A stretch of DNA of 64,000 nt, from the NCBI GenBank assembly GCA_038225855.1, contig JBBRQU010000009.1:39019-103018 (forward strand), written 5' to 3'. Each line of letters opens with the position of its first letter. Position 1 is the first letter of the stretch. A model generated the notes under the pieces. The model saw nothing but the letters and a program-made list of their open reading frames with translations, ran no database searches and was not told where the DNA came from. This DNA is from CAHJXF01 sp038225855 (lineage in GTDB: Bacteria; Pseudomonadota; Gammaproteobacteria; Burkholderiales; Burkholderiaceae_D). Below, piece after piece: positions 1 to 8,562 of this stretch. The translations under genes were made by a program, and so were the position numbers.

Positions 1-165
1 CGGCCCGATGCCAAGCAAGCCATTCTCCGATTGCAGCCACACTTCGATTCCCTGCGGAACGTGATTGGCAACCAGCGTCGGCAAACCGATGCCGAGATTC
101 ACATAAAAGCCGTCGCGCAATTCCCGGGCCGCGCGCGCGGCCATTTGATTTCTGTCCCAAGCCAT
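1..165 (-). CDS. scoB: 3-oxoacid CoA-transferase subunit B (partial)
   Basis: Beginning of the beta subunit of a succinyl-CoA/acetoacetate-type CoA-transferase, which exchanges CoA between succinyl-CoA and a 3-oxoacid. Only the first 55 residues are present; the gene runs off the left edge. They include NLGIGLPT (residues 23-30) and SENG at 46-49; in this family the Glu of SENG (E47 here) forms the covalent glutamyl-CoA intermediate. The ATG follows an AAGGA box by six bases and lies ten bases after the scoA stop, so the two subunits are co-transcribed. Identification is firm; the exact acyl substrate cannot be read from this fragment. Confidence 0.9.
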   Translation of the reverse strand, partial: MAWDRNQMAARAARELRDGFYVNLGIGLPTLVANHVPQGIEVWLQSENGLLGIGP

Positions 166-175
166 TTGCTATCCT

Positions 176-874
176 TCAGTGAGGCCGCGTGGTGCGTTGC
201 TCGATGCGCTTTTCGGGTGTCGCATTGACGACGATGCGATGCACGAAGATGCCGGGCGTGTGAATGTCGTCCGGATCGAGGTCGCCGGTTTCGACCAGCT
301 CCTCGACCTCGGCCACCGTGATCTTTCCCGCAGCGGCGACATTCGGATTGAAATTGCGCGCGGTGCGGCGATAGATCAGATTGCCCGACTTGTCGGCCTT
401 CCAGGCTTTCACGAGAGACACGTCGGCGACCAGCGACTTTTCCATCACGTAATTCTCGCCATCGAATTCGCGAATCTCCTTCCCAACGGCTACCAGTGTC
501 CCATAGCCGGTCTTGGTGAAAAAAGCCGGAATACCCGCACCTCCCGCGCGCAGTTTCTCGGCAAGCGTGCCTTGCGGCGTGAATTCGAGCTCGAGTTCGC
601 CCGCGAGATATTGGCGCTCGAATTCCTTGTTCTCGCCGACATAAGACGCGATCATTTTCTTGACCTGACGCGTCGTCAGCAATTGGCCGAGACCGAAGCC
701 ATCGACGCCCGCATTGTTCGAGATCGCGGTGAGATTCTTGACTCCCGAGTCGCGCAGCGCCGCGATCAGCGCCTCGGGAATTCCGCAAAGTCCGAAGCCG
801 CCGACCGCGAAAGTCTGGCCGTCCTTGACGATATCGGCAAGCGCGACGGCTGCCGACGGATAAACCTTGTTCAT
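176..874 (-). CDS. scoA: 3-oxoacid CoA-transferase subunit A
   Basis: Alpha subunit of the heteromeric CoA-transferase, 232 residues, the usual length. It carries the family glycine-rich signature GGFGLCGIPE (about residues 25-34) and SNNAGVDGFGLG. With scoB it would activate acetoacetate or a related 3-oxoacid for beta-oxidation or polyhydroxybutyrate turnover. A TGAGGA box precedes the ATG. It is downstream of an SDR dehydrogenase and a thioesterase on the same strand, which suggests one short-chain acyl-CoA operon. The role is established for the family; the precise substrate is inference. Confidence 0.93.
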   Translation of the reverse strand: MNKVYPSAAVALADIVKDGQTFAVGGFGLCGIPEALIAALRDSGVKNLTAISNNAGVDGFGLGQLLTTRQVKKMIASYVGENKEFERQYLAGELELEFTPQGTLAEKLRAGGAGIPAFFTKTGYGTLVAVGKEIREFDGENYVMEKSLVADVSLVKAWKADKSGNLIYRRTARNFNPNVAAAGKITVAEVEELVETGDLDPDDIHTPGIFVHRIVVNATPEKRIEQRTTRPH

Positions 875-932
875 TCAAATCCTCATTATCGAATGTCGTG
901 TATCGAATCGTCTGAAGCATACAAACCGTGAT

Positions 933-1331
933 TCATTCGCGCCCCAGTGCGGCTCGCAATGCGTCCGGCCAGGGCGCCGATTTTCCGCTCGCGTAATCCA
1001 TCCACACCAGCACGTTCTTGCCCTTGGCATAAAGAAGCGGGGTGGCTTCGTCGCCTTCGATGGTCACGTCCAGATCCATGCTGGAGCGCCCGACGCGCGT
1101 TACCGTCTGCGTGATCAGCGCGTCGCAGGGATAGTTCATCGGCTTCAGGAAATCGCACGATGCGAATGCGAGAATCGGCCCTTCATTACCGAGCCGCAAA
1201 ATCAGGTCGTTCTCGCGGAACCACGAAATGCGCGCTTCTTCCATCAGACGAAAGTAAAGCGTGTTGTTCAAGTGATTCATCGCGTCGAGGTCGCCCCAAC
1301 GCAAGGGCACGACCTTTCGATAGACGCGCAT
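933..1331 (-). CDS. hotdog-fold acyl-CoA thioesterase (4HBT family)
   Basis: Single hotdog-domain protein of 132 residues. The sequence RWGDLDAMNHLNNTLYFRLMEEAR (about 12-35) is the 4-hydroxybenzoyl-CoA thioesterase signature, with the catalytic Asp in WGDLDAMNH. Such enzymes hydrolyse acyl-CoA thioesters in the cytoplasm. The ATG at 1331 was chosen because it is the first ATG after the SDR stop codon 20 bases upstream and gives the normal 4HBT length; no good ribosome binding site is seen, so translation may follow from the SDR. It sits between an SDR dehydrogenase and scoAB. The acyl chain it acts on is unknown. Confidence 0.88.
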   Translation of the reverse strand: MRVYRKVVPLRWGDLDAMNHLNNTLYFRLMEEARISWFRENDLILRLGNEGPILAFASCDFLKPMNYPCDALITQTVTRVGRSSMDLDVTIEGDEATPLLYAKGKNVLVWMDYASGKSAPWPDALRAALGRE

Positions 1332-1351
1332 GGAGTTCGCGGTTTGAATCG

Positions 1352-2143
1352 TCAGAGGGCCGAGTGCCCGTCGTCGGCCGTGATGATCGACCCGTTGATG
1401 AAGCGCGATTCGTCGGCCGCGAGGATCAGCAGCAGGCCATCGAGATCGGAGGGATCGCCGACCCGGCGACGCGGCAGCATCGCGACCAGCTTCTGCCCGG
1501 CCTCGCTGTCGAACTGCGCTTCGTTGATCTCGGTGCGGATATAGCCCGGGCAGATCGCATTGACGTTGATGCCGTAACGTCCCCACTCGACCGCCATCGA
1601 TTTCGTCATGTGCACGACCGCGGCCTTGCTCATGCAATAGACGCCGATCTGCGGCAACACGCGCAGACCCGCGACCGACGCGATGTTGATGATGCGCGCC
1701 GGCTTCTCGGGCACGCCGTTTTTCTCGTTCCCCTTGGCGCGCGCGATCATGCGCTTGGCGACTTCCTGCGCGACGAAAAAGGCGCCCTCGGTGTTGGTGC
1801 GAAATACGAAGTCATAGTCCTCGGGCTCGACATCGATCAGGCGCTGCGTGCGCCCGACGCCCGAGTTGTTGACGAGGATGTCGATCGGCCCCGCTTCGGT
1901 TTCGGCGTGCGCGACCGCGGCCTTGATGCTGGCATGATCGGTCACGTCGAGGAAGACCACGTGCGTATCGCCGCCCTCGGCCTCGATCTCGGCGCGCAAT
2001 TCCTTCAGGCGTTCCATGCGCCGTGCGGCGAGAACCACCTTCGCGCCGGCCTTCGACAGCACGCGTGCGAAGCGCGCGCCCAAGCCGCTCGACGCGCCTG
2101 TCACGAGCGCGATCTTGCCTTCGAGATTGACTTCGATACCCAT
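1352..2143 (-). CDS. SDR family oxidoreductase
   Basis: Short-chain dehydrogenase/reductase of 263 residues. The NAD(P)-binding TGASSGLG motif is at about residues 15-22, NNSG near 96, and the catalytic Ser-Tyr-Lys set is seen as INIASVAG and YCMSK. A start further upstream (2227) is open, but the ATG at 2143 has a CAGGA box and matches the normal SDR N-terminus. It is the first gene of the leftward group with the thioesterase and scoAB, so a 3-hydroxyacyl or related alcohol substrate is likely. It is divergent from the ETF-QO gene. Substrate not determinable from sequence. Confidence 0.88.
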   Translation of the reverse strand: MGIEVNLEGKIALVTGASSGLGARFARVLSKAGAKVVLAARRMERLKELRAEIEAEGGDTHVVFLDVTDHASIKAAVAHAETEAGPIDILVNNSGVGRTQRLIDVEPEDYDFVFRTNTEGAFFVAQEVAKRMIARAKGNEKNGVPEKPARIINIASVAGLRVLPQIGVYCMSKAAVVHMTKSMAVEWGRYGINVNAICPGYIRTEINEAQFDSEAGQKLVAMLPRRRVGDPSDLDGLLLILAADESRFINGSIITADDGHSAL

Positions 2144-2286
2144 CTGGTCGATTCCTGTTCGATTGTGGCGAGGCCTTGATAAGAGCCATCGCGTGTGCGG
2201 TGAATTTGCCGCATCGAAGATTCTCACCGAGAATCACGCCATCATTCGCAAGCCAAACGGCGAAACCGAGTCTATCAGGAACAACC

Positions 2287-3969
2287 ATGGATCAAAGTCG
2301 GGAACAGGGTCTGGTCGAACAATACGGACCGCGCGAGGCGATGGAGTACGACGTCGTGATCGTGGGCGCGGGGCCGGCGGGTCTGTCTGCCGCAATCCGG
2401 CTGAAGCAACTCGCGCAGGAGAAAGGCCGGGACCTCGGGGTCTGCGTGCTCGAGAAGGGTTCCGAGGTCGGCGCGCACATCCTCTCGGGTGCGGTGATGG
2501 ACCCGCGCGCGATCAGCGAACTGTTTCCCGACTGGAAAGAGAAAGGCGCGCCGCTCGACGTGCCGGTCAGCGAAGATCGCTTCCTGTTTCTGTCCGAGAC
2601 GAAGGCGACGCGCACACCGAATTGGATGCTGCCGGCGTGCTTTCAGAATCACGGCAACTACATCGTCAGTCTCGGCAACGTGGTGCGCTGGCTGGGTCAA
2701 CAGGCCGAGACGCTCGGCGTCGAGATCTTCCCGGGATTTCCCGCAGCGCAAGTGCTGTACGACGACGCTGGTGCGGTGCGCGGCGTCGTCACCGGCGACA
2801 TGGGCATAGCCAAGGACGGCGAGCCCACCGGAGACTTTCAACTCGGCATGGAGCTGCACGGGAAGTACACGCTGTTCGCCGAAGGCTCGCGCGGCAATCT
2901 GGGCAAGCTCCTGATCGAGAAGTTCGATCTCGCAAAGAACAGCGACCCGCAGACCTACGGCATCGGCATCAAGGAGCTGTGGGAGATCGATCCCGCGAAG
3001 CATCAGCCCGGTCTCGTCGTGCATACCGCCGGCTGGCCGCTCGACACCGAAACTTATGGCGGGTCGTTTCTCTATCACCTCGACAACAACCAAGTCGCGG
3101 TGGGCTTCGTCGTCGGGCTCGGCTACAGCAACCCCTATCTCTCGCCTTTCGAAGAGTTCCAGCGCTACAAGACGCACCCCGCGATTCGCACTTTCTTCGA
3201 AGGCGGCAAGCGCATTTCGTACGGTGCGCGCGCGATCACCGCGGGCGGTCCGGTTTCATTGCCGAAGCTGGTCTTTCCCGGCGGCGCACTGATCGGCTGC
3301 GATGCGGGCTTTCTCAACGCGGCGCGCATCAAGGGAAGTCACGCGGCGATCAAGAGCGGCATGCTGGCCGCCGATGCCGCCTTTCATGCGGTGACCGCCG
3401 GGCGCAAGCAGGATGAACTGACCGCGTATCCCTCCGCGTATCGCGAGTCATGGCTTCATGACGAATTGCATAAGACGCGGAACTTCAAGCAGTGGATGTC
3501 GAAGGGACTTTATCTCGGCACGCTGATGGTGGGCTTCGAGCAGAAGGTGCTCGGCGGCAATGTGCCGTGGACGCTGCATCATCATCATGCAGACAACGAG
3601 ACCCTGAAGCCGGCGGCCGAATGCAAACCGATCGCCTATCCCAAACCCGACGGCAAGCTCACCTTCGATCGCCTCTCATCGGTGTTCGTGTCGAACACCA
3701 ATCACTCGGAGAATCAGCCGGCCCATCTGACGCTGAAGGATCCGTCGGTGCCGGTCGACATCAACCTCGCAAAGTACGCCGGGCCCGAGAGCCGCTATTG
3801 TCCGGCAGCCGTCTACGAATTCGTCGCGGCCGAAGGGGGCGGTGAGCGGCTCCAGATCAACGCGCAGAACTGCGTCCACTGCAAGACCTGCGACATCAAG
3901 GACCCGACGCAGAACATCGTGTGGGTTACGCCCGAGGGCGGGGGTGGACCGAACTATTCCAACATGTAG
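2287..3969 (+). CDS. electron transfer flavoprotein-ubiquinone oxidoreductase
   Basis: Membrane-associated iron-sulfur flavoprotein that passes electrons from electron-transfer flavoprotein (fed by acyl-CoA dehydrogenases) to ubiquinone. 560 residues. FAD-binding GAGPAGLSAA is near residue 26; the C-terminal ferredoxin-like part carries four Cys (one in RYCPAAVYEF, then CVHCKTCDIKDP) for the 4Fe-4S cluster. The ATG at 2287 has an AGGA box; upstream in-frame codons are not supported. It is divergent from the SDR/thioesterase/CoA-transferase operon, which fits a shared role in fatty-acid or ketone oxidation feeding the quinone pool that complex I also uses. Confidence 0.96.
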   Translation: MDQSREQGLVEQYGPREAMEYDVVIVGAGPAGLSAAIRLKQLAQEKGRDLGVCVLEKGSEVGAHILSGAVMDPRAISELFPDWKEKGAPLDVPVSEDRFLFLSETKATRTPNWMLPACFQNHGNYIVSLGNVVRWLGQQAETLGVEIFPGFPAAQVLYDDAGAVRGVVTGDMGIAKDGEPTGDFQLGMELHGKYTLFAEGSRGNLGKLLIEKFDLAKNSDPQTYGIGIKELWEIDPAKHQPGLVVHTAGWPLDTETYGGSFLYHLDNNQVAVGFVVGLGYSNPYLSPFEEFQRYKTHPAIRTFFEGGKRISYGARAITAGGPVSLPKLVFPGGALIGCDAGFLNAARIKGSHAAIKSGMLAADAAFHAVTAGRKQDELTAYPSAYRESWLHDELHKTRNFKQWMSKGLYLGTLMVGFEQKVLGGNVPWTLHHHHADNETLKPAAECKPIAYPKPDGKLTFDRLSSVFVSNTNHSENQPAHLTLKDPSVPVDINLAKYAGPESRYCPAAVYEFVAAEGGGERLQINAQNCVHCKTCDIKDPTQNIVWVTPEGGGGPNYSNM

Positions 3970-4027
3970 GACGCCGCAGCGCCGGCCGAGGGGCCCCACG
4001 CAGCGGGGATCGGCCCCCGTGAAGACG

Positions 4028-4068
4028 GCCTGATTGCAGTCGGGCTCAATGCCCGATTGCAATCAGGC
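4028..4068. repeat. 18-bp inverted repeat after the ETF-QO gene
   Basis: A near-perfect hairpin lies in the 128-base gap between the ETF-QO gene and the membrane protein. The arms are 4028-4045 and 4051-4068, with loop TCAAT and one G-T wobble. No T-run follows on either strand, so it is not a standard intrinsic terminator. It could be an mRNA 3'-end stabiliser or a mobile palindrome. Just upstream (3980-4020) is a second cluster of complementary G/C blocks. Confidence 0.7.
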
Positions 4069-4097
4069 GGACAGCATGACCAACTAGCAATATCTCC

Positions 4098-4679
4098 GTG
4101 ATCCCACTCTGGCTCAAGCTCGCCGACAGCGCGTTCGTCGTGGTGCTGGTCGTCGTCTATGCAAGGACCTGGGGCTGGGCGAACTTCCTGTGGTTCTCCG
4201 ACATCGCGTTGATCCTGTCGGCGCCGGCGCTGTGGTTCGAGAGCCCGCTGCTCGCCAGCATGATGGCGCTCGCCGTGGTGCTGCCCGATGGCTTGTGGAT
4301 CGTCAGCTTCGGCTGGCAACTCGTGACGGGCAAACGCTTCATCGGTCTATCCGACTACATGTTCGATGCGACCAAGCCACGCTGGCTACGCGCGCTGTCG
4401 TTGTTCCATCTCTGGTTGCCGCTGCTGCTGTTGTGGACCGTGGCGCAACTCGGCTACGCGCGGCATGCGCTGATCGGCATGACGCTGTTGTGCTGGGTCG
4501 TGCTGCTGATCTGCTTTTTCTTCACCGATCCCGAAGAAAATATCAACTGGGCGTTCGGTTTCGGGGGAAAGCGGCAGACGCGGAGGTCGGCAAGCTTGCA
4601 TTTGCTGCTGACGATGGCAGCGTTTCCGTTGCTCGTTTATTTGCCGACCCACGCATTGTTGACGGCGTTGTTCGGGTGA
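4098..4679 (+). CDS. uncharacterised six-helix membrane protein
   Basis: 193 residues, strongly hydrophobic, with about six predicted membrane segments (roughly 8-25, 28-47, 51-76, 98-120, 124-143 and 167-192). The only charged motif that stands out is FTDPEENINWAFGFGG before the last helix. The start is GTG at 4098; no in-frame ATG is available near it and the ribosome binding site is weak. It is co-directional with the ETF-QO gene 128 bases upstream but separated from it by a strong hairpin. I do not recognise a functional family and assign no function. Confidence 0.75.
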   Translation: MIPLWLKLADSAFVVVLVVVYARTWGWANFLWFSDIALILSAPALWFESPLLASMMALAVVLPDGLWIVSFGWQLVTGKRFIGLSDYMFDATKPRWLRALSLFHLWLPLLLLWTVAQLGYARHALIGMTLLCWVVLLICFFFTDPEENINWAFGFGGKRQTRRSASLHLLLTMAAFPLLVYLPTHALLTALFG

Positions 4680-4688
4680 ACGCTCGAC

Positions 4689-5261
4689 CTAATAATTGCC
4701 GCGACGGCTCCACGTCCCGCTCAGAATCTTCTCCAGCCAGAACGCGCCGATGATGGTCTTCACGTCGGTGATCGCTCCGTCGCGCACCCAGTCGAGTACT
4801 TGAGTCGCCGGGACGGTAAAGACATCGAGGAACTCGCCGTCGTCAAGCTTCCGCTCGCCCGCGGTCAAGCCTTCGGCGAGATAGATGTCGATGTGTTCGT
4901 TCGAATACGAGATCGCGTTGTTGATCGTCGCGAGCAACGTGACGCGCCCGGCGCTGTAGCCGGTCTCTTCGCGCAACTCGCGCGCGCAAGTTTCGAGCGG
5001 CGGCTCGCCCGCGTCGATCTTGCCTGCGGGAAATTCGATGAAGGCGCGAGCCAGCGGATGACGCCATTGCCGCTCCATCACCACCTGCCCGTCATCGAGC
5101 AGCGGGATCATCATCACCGCGCCCGGGTGCAGGATGTATTCGCGCTCGGCTTCCTTGCCGTCGGGCAAGCGCACGGTATCGCGGTTGGCATGCAGGAACA
5201 CGCCATCGAACACGCGCTCGGACTTGAGCGTGACCTCGGCGAGATGACTATCGTCGCTCAT
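4689..5261 (-). CDS. Nudix hydrolase, ADP-ribose pyrophosphatase type
   Basis: 190 residues. A perfect Nudix box runs from G79 to Y101 (Gx5Ex7REUxEExGU, seen as GKIDAGE then RELREETGY). Upstream ARAFIEFPAGKID is typical of the ADP-ribose pyrophosphatase subgroup, which splits ADP-ribose to AMP and ribose 5-phosphate. ATG at 5261 was chosen over 5306, which would overlap nuoN. It follows nuoN by 34 bases on the same strand, the conserved betaproteobacterial arrangement, so it is probably the last gene of the complex I transcript. Confidence 0.9.
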   Translation of the reverse strand: MSDDSHLAEVTLKSERVFDGVFLHANRDTVRLPDGKEAEREYILHPGAVMMIPLLDDGQVVMERQWRHPLARAFIEFPAGKIDAGEPPLETCARELREETGYSAGRVTLLATINNAISYSNEHIDIYLAEGLTAGERKLDDGEFLDVFTVPATQVLDWVRDGAITDVKTIIGAFWLEKILSGTWSRRGNY

Positions 5262-5295
5262 GACGATCGCTGGTCGACTACGCGTCGACGGGGCG

Positions 5296-6807
5296 TCAAC
5301 TCGCAAGCGTGCGCGCCATCGCGCTCACGCAAGCCTGCATCAGCCCGTCGGGCACGATGCCGAGCACGAGCAACGCGATACCGTTGGCGACGAGAACGAC
5401 GCGCGCATCGATGCGACCGCTTCCCGCGCCCGCGATCGCCGCCTCGGCCACAGGCGCGTCGAAATACATTAGCTTGACGATGCGCAGGTAGTAATACGCG
5501 CCGACCAGCGACATCATCACCGCGAACACCACCAGCCACACCGCGCCGGTCGCGAACGCCGCTGCGAGCACCGAGAACTTCGCGTAGAAGCCCACCGTGG
5601 GCGGCACGCCGGCGAGCGAGAACATCGTGATCAGCATCACCAGCGCGGCCCAGGGGTTGCGGCGATGCAGGCCCTTGAAGTCGTCGATGTGGTCGGCCTC
5701 GTAGCCGTTTCTGGACATCGCGAGCAAGACACCGAAGGCCGCGCACGTCGTCAGCGCATAGACCACCGCATAGAACAGCGCCGAGCTGTATGCGCTCGCG
5801 GCCGAGTAGGCGTTGCCGTTGATGATGCCCGACAGAATGCCGAGCAACAGAAAGCCCATGTGCGAGATGGTCGAGTATCCGAGCATGCGCTTGACGCTGG
5901 TCTGCGCGATCGCCGCGATGTTGCCGAGCGCGAGCGACAGCACGGCGAGGATGATCAGCATCTGCTGCCAGTCGAACGCCAGCGCGATCATGCCCTCGAC
6001 AAGCAGCCGCATCACGATCGCGAATGCCGCGAGCTTGGGCGCCCCGCCGACCACCAGGGTGACTGCCGATGGCGCGCCCTGATAGACGTCGGGGATCCAC
6101 ATGTGGAACGGCACGGCGCCGAGCTTGAACGCGAGACCGGCGACGATGAAGACCAGTCCGAACACGAGGATGGTTCGATTGGCGATACCGGCGTCGAGCT
6201 GCCTGGCGAGCATCGTGAGGTCGAGCGTCCCGGTCGCGCCGTAGAGCATCGACATGCCGTAGAGCAGAAAGCCCGACGAGAGCGCGCCGAGGATGAAATA
6301 CTTCATCGACGCCTCGGTCGACGCGGTGTGGTCGCGCCGCAGGGCGACCAGCGCATAGAACGCGAGCGACATCAGCTCGAGGCCCAGATAGAGCGACAGG
6401 AAGTTGTTGGCCGAGATCATCACGAACTGGCCGAGCACCGAGAACAGCACCAGCGGATAGAACTCGCCGCCGCGCTCGCCAGACACGATGCCTCGATCGA
6501 CCATATAGTCGTGCGAGTAGATCAGCGTGAGGATCACGGCGACCGATGTGGCCAGCTTCAACAGATTCGCCATCGGATCGCCGACGAACATGTTGCCGAA
6601 GGTGTACCAGGTGCTACCGTCGATGAGGTAAAGACCGTTCAACACCGCGCACACCGCGAGCGTGACCACGCTCAGCCAATAGGTGACGAGCCGGCGAGAG
6701 TCCGTCAGGAACATGTCGACCAGCAGCACAGCCGACGCAGCTATCAGGAGAAAGATCTCCGGATACGCGGGGATGAGGTTGATGGTCGGAAAGACGATAG
6801 GGTTCAT
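5296..6807 (-). CDS. nuoN: NADH-quinone oxidoreductase subunit N
   Basis: Antiporter-like proton-pumping subunit of complex I in the inner membrane, 503 residues with about 14 hydrophobic helices and the conserved Lys/Glu-containing helices of the Mrp-type fold. The ATG at 6807 gives the normal N-terminus. The frame stays open upstream to 6921 through the palindromic repeat in the nuoM-nuoN spacer; that extension encodes low-complexity repeat peptide and is not considered part of NuoN. Last nuo gene of the operon. Confidence 0.96.
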   Translation of the reverse strand: MNPIVFPTINLIPAYPEIFLLIAASAVLLVDMFLTDSRRLVTYWLSVVTLAVCAVLNGLYLIDGSTWYTFGNMFVGDPMANLLKLATSVAVILTLIYSHDYMVDRGIVSGERGGEFYPLVLFSVLGQFVMISANNFLSLYLGLELMSLAFYALVALRRDHTASTEASMKYFILGALSSGFLLYGMSMLYGATGTLDLTMLARQLDAGIANRTILVFGLVFIVAGLAFKLGAVPFHMWIPDVYQGAPSAVTLVVGGAPKLAAFAIVMRLLVEGMIALAFDWQQMLIILAVLSLALGNIAAIAQTSVKRMLGYSTISHMGFLLLGILSGIINGNAYSAASAYSSALFYAVVYALTTCAAFGVLLAMSRNGYEADHIDDFKGLHRRNPWAALVMLITMFSLAGVPPTVGFYAKFSVLAAAFATGAVWLVVFAVMMSLVGAYYYLRIVKLMYFDAPVAEAAIAGAGSGRIDARVVLVANGIALLVLGIVPDGLMQACVSAMARTLAS

Positions 6808-6833
6808 GACGGGCGACGCAAGAAACATGAACT

Positions 6834-6910
6834 CCGTCGTCCCTGCGAAAGCAGGGACCCGGTGGCGTGCGCCGAAAGACGCTGGATTCCCGCGTGCGCG
6901 GGAACGACGG
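6834..6910. repeat. palindromic dispersed repeat, copy A (nuoM-nuoN spacer)
   Basis: Two small hairpins, CCCTGC-GAAA-GCAGGG and TTCCCGC-GTGC-GCGGGAA, are enclosed by outer inverted arms CCGTCGT (6834-6840) and ACGACGG (6904-6910). The same architecture occurs at 8469, 10997 and 41458, so it is a dispersed, REP-like or miniature palindromic element. It lies wholly between two nuo genes. Confidence 0.85.
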
Positions 6911-6953
6911 GAGCGTTGCAATAACTGTCACTCATTTGCTCATCAATCAAAGA

Positions 6954-8438
6954 TCACAGCTTGGTCTGCGCGACGTGCGCCAACAGATTGACGACCGAGG
7001 CGTGCATCACGTCGGTGAAGGGCTTGGGCACGATGCCCATGTAGAGCGTCGCCGCGGCCAAGAGTGCGAGCATGAAGAACTCCCGTGCGCCGATGTCCTT
7101 CAACGTGGCGACCCGGTCGTTCGCGACCGCGCCGAACACCACACGCTTGTACATCCACAGCGAATAGGCGGCGCCGAGTATCAACGCAAGCGCAGCGAGC
7201 AGGCCGATCCAGAAATCGAAACGCACCGCAGCCAGGATGACCATGAATTCGCCGACGAAGCCCGAGGTCGCGGGCAGGCCGCAGTTGGCCATCGAGAACA
7301 GCATGAAGAACGCGGCGAACTTCGGCATCGTGTTGACCACGCCGCCGTAGTCGGAGATCAGGCGCGAGTGCATGCGGTCGTAGAGCACGCCGATGCACAG
7401 GAACATCGCGCCCGACACGAAGCCGTGCGAGATCATCTGCGCGATCGCCCCCTCCATGCCGAGCGGACTGAAGATGAAGAAGCCGAGCGTGACGAAGCCC
7501 ATGTGCGCGATCGACGTATACGCGACCAGCTTCTTCATGTCGGTCTGGACCATCGCGACGAAGCCGATGTAGATCACCGCGATCAACGAGAGCGCGATGA
7601 TGAAGCCCGACAACTGGTGGCTGGCGTCGGGCGCGATCGGCAGCGAGAAGCGCACGAAGCCGTAGGCCCCGAGCTTGAGCAGGATCGCGGCCAATACCAC
7701 CGAGCCGCCGGTCGGCGCTTCGACGTGCGCATCGGGCAACCAGGTGTGCACCGGCCACATCGGCACCTTGACCGCGAACGCCATGAAGAAGGCGATGAAG
7801 ATCAGCGTCTGCGCTTCGATTGAGAGCGGCAGCTTGTGCCAGGTGGCGATCTCGAAACTGCCGCCGGACTTGTACCAGAGGTAGATGATCGCGACCAGCG
7901 TCAACAGCGATCCGAGGAAGGTGTAGAGGAAGAACTTGATCGACGCGTAGACGCGATTGGCGCCGCCCCAGATGCCGATGATGAGATACATCGGGATCAG
8001 CGTCGACTCGAAGAAGATGTAGAACAGCAACCCATCGGTTGCGCAGAACACGCCGATCATGAGGCCCGACAGGATCAGGAACGACGCCATGTAGCCGGCG
8101 ACGTTCTCCTCGATCACTTCCCACGCCGAGATGACGGTGACGACGGTGATGAAGGCCGTCAGCAGCACGAACCACAGCGCGATGCCGTCGATACCGAGCG
8201 CGTAGTTGACGGCGAAGCGCTCGATCCACGGCGCGTGCTCGACGAACTGCATCGCAGCCGTGCTCGTGTCGAAGCCCGTGTAGAGCGGGATCGTGACGAG
8301 GAAGCTGACGACCGCTGCGATCAGCGCGAGCCAGCGCACCAGACGCGCGCGATCGTCGCGACCGATCGCGAGCAGCACGAGCCCGGAGACGATCGGAATC
8401 CAGATGGACAGGCTGAGGTAGGGAATCGAGGATTGCAT
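6954..8438 (-). CDS. nuoM: NADH-quinone oxidoreductase subunit M
   Basis: Second antiporter-like proton channel subunit of complex I, 494 residues with about 14 transmembrane helices; conserved stretches include WEVIEENVAGYM and the TSIAHMGFVTLGFF helix. ATG at 8438 was chosen on homology; the frame is open further up to 8516 through repeat copy B but that part encodes repeat-derived peptide. Both its spacers, to nuoL and to nuoN, hold copies of the palindromic element. Confidence 0.96.
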   Translation of the reverse strand: MQSSIPYLSLSIWIPIVSGLVLLAIGRDDRARLVRWLALIAAVVSFLVTIPLYTGFDTSTAAMQFVEHAPWIERFAVNYALGIDGIALWFVLLTAFITVVTVISAWEVIEENVAGYMASFLILSGLMIGVFCATDGLLFYIFFESTLIPMYLIIGIWGGANRVYASIKFFLYTFLGSLLTLVAIIYLWYKSGGSFEIATWHKLPLSIEAQTLIFIAFFMAFAVKVPMWPVHTWLPDAHVEAPTGGSVVLAAILLKLGAYGFVRFSLPIAPDASHQLSGFIIALSLIAVIYIGFVAMVQTDMKKLVAYTSIAHMGFVTLGFFIFSPLGMEGAIAQMISHGFVSGAMFLCIGVLYDRMHSRLISDYGGVVNTMPKFAAFFMLFSMANCGLPATSGFVGEFMVILAAVRFDFWIGLLAALALILGAAYSLWMYKRVVFGAVANDRVATLKDIGAREFFMLALLAAATLYMGIVPKPFTDVMHASVVNLLAHVAQTKL

Positions 8439-8454
8439 GTTGTTGGTCTTCGCT

Positions 8455-8562
8455 CTACCGCACTGCTCCGTCTCCCCGGCGCAGGCCGGGGTCCAATTGG
8501 TCTTCGTCGCGCACATCGATTGGGCCCCGGCCTTCGCCGGGGAGACGCGGAAGGGCGTCCAT
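8455..8562 (-). other. 35-codon ORF spanning the nuoL-nuoM repeat
   Basis: The nuoL stop is part of TGATG: the overlapping ATG opens a 35-codon frame that runs without interruption through the whole palindromic repeat and stops with TAG at 8455, 16 bases before the nuoM ATG. The peptide is the Arg/Gly/Pro-rich product typical of these palindromes (for example LPGEGRGP and LDPGLRRGD). It is probably not a functional protein, but it would keep ribosomes on the mRNA across the hairpins. Reading frame is certain; use is speculative. Confidence 0.4.
8469..8547. repeat. palindromic dispersed repeat, copy B (nuoL-nuoM spacer)
   Basis: Outer arms CGTCTCC (8469-8475) and GGAGACG (8541-8547) enclose two GC hairpins, CCCCGGC-GCAG-GCCGGGG and CCCCGGC-CTTC-GCCGGGG, and an inner CCAAT/ATTGG pairing. 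Same family as copies A, C and E. Confidence 0.88.

Noticed and set aside
99..920. 273-codon minus-strand frame overlapping scoA
   Set aside because: Out of frame with scoA, which has clear homology; the product is Arg-rich nonsense.
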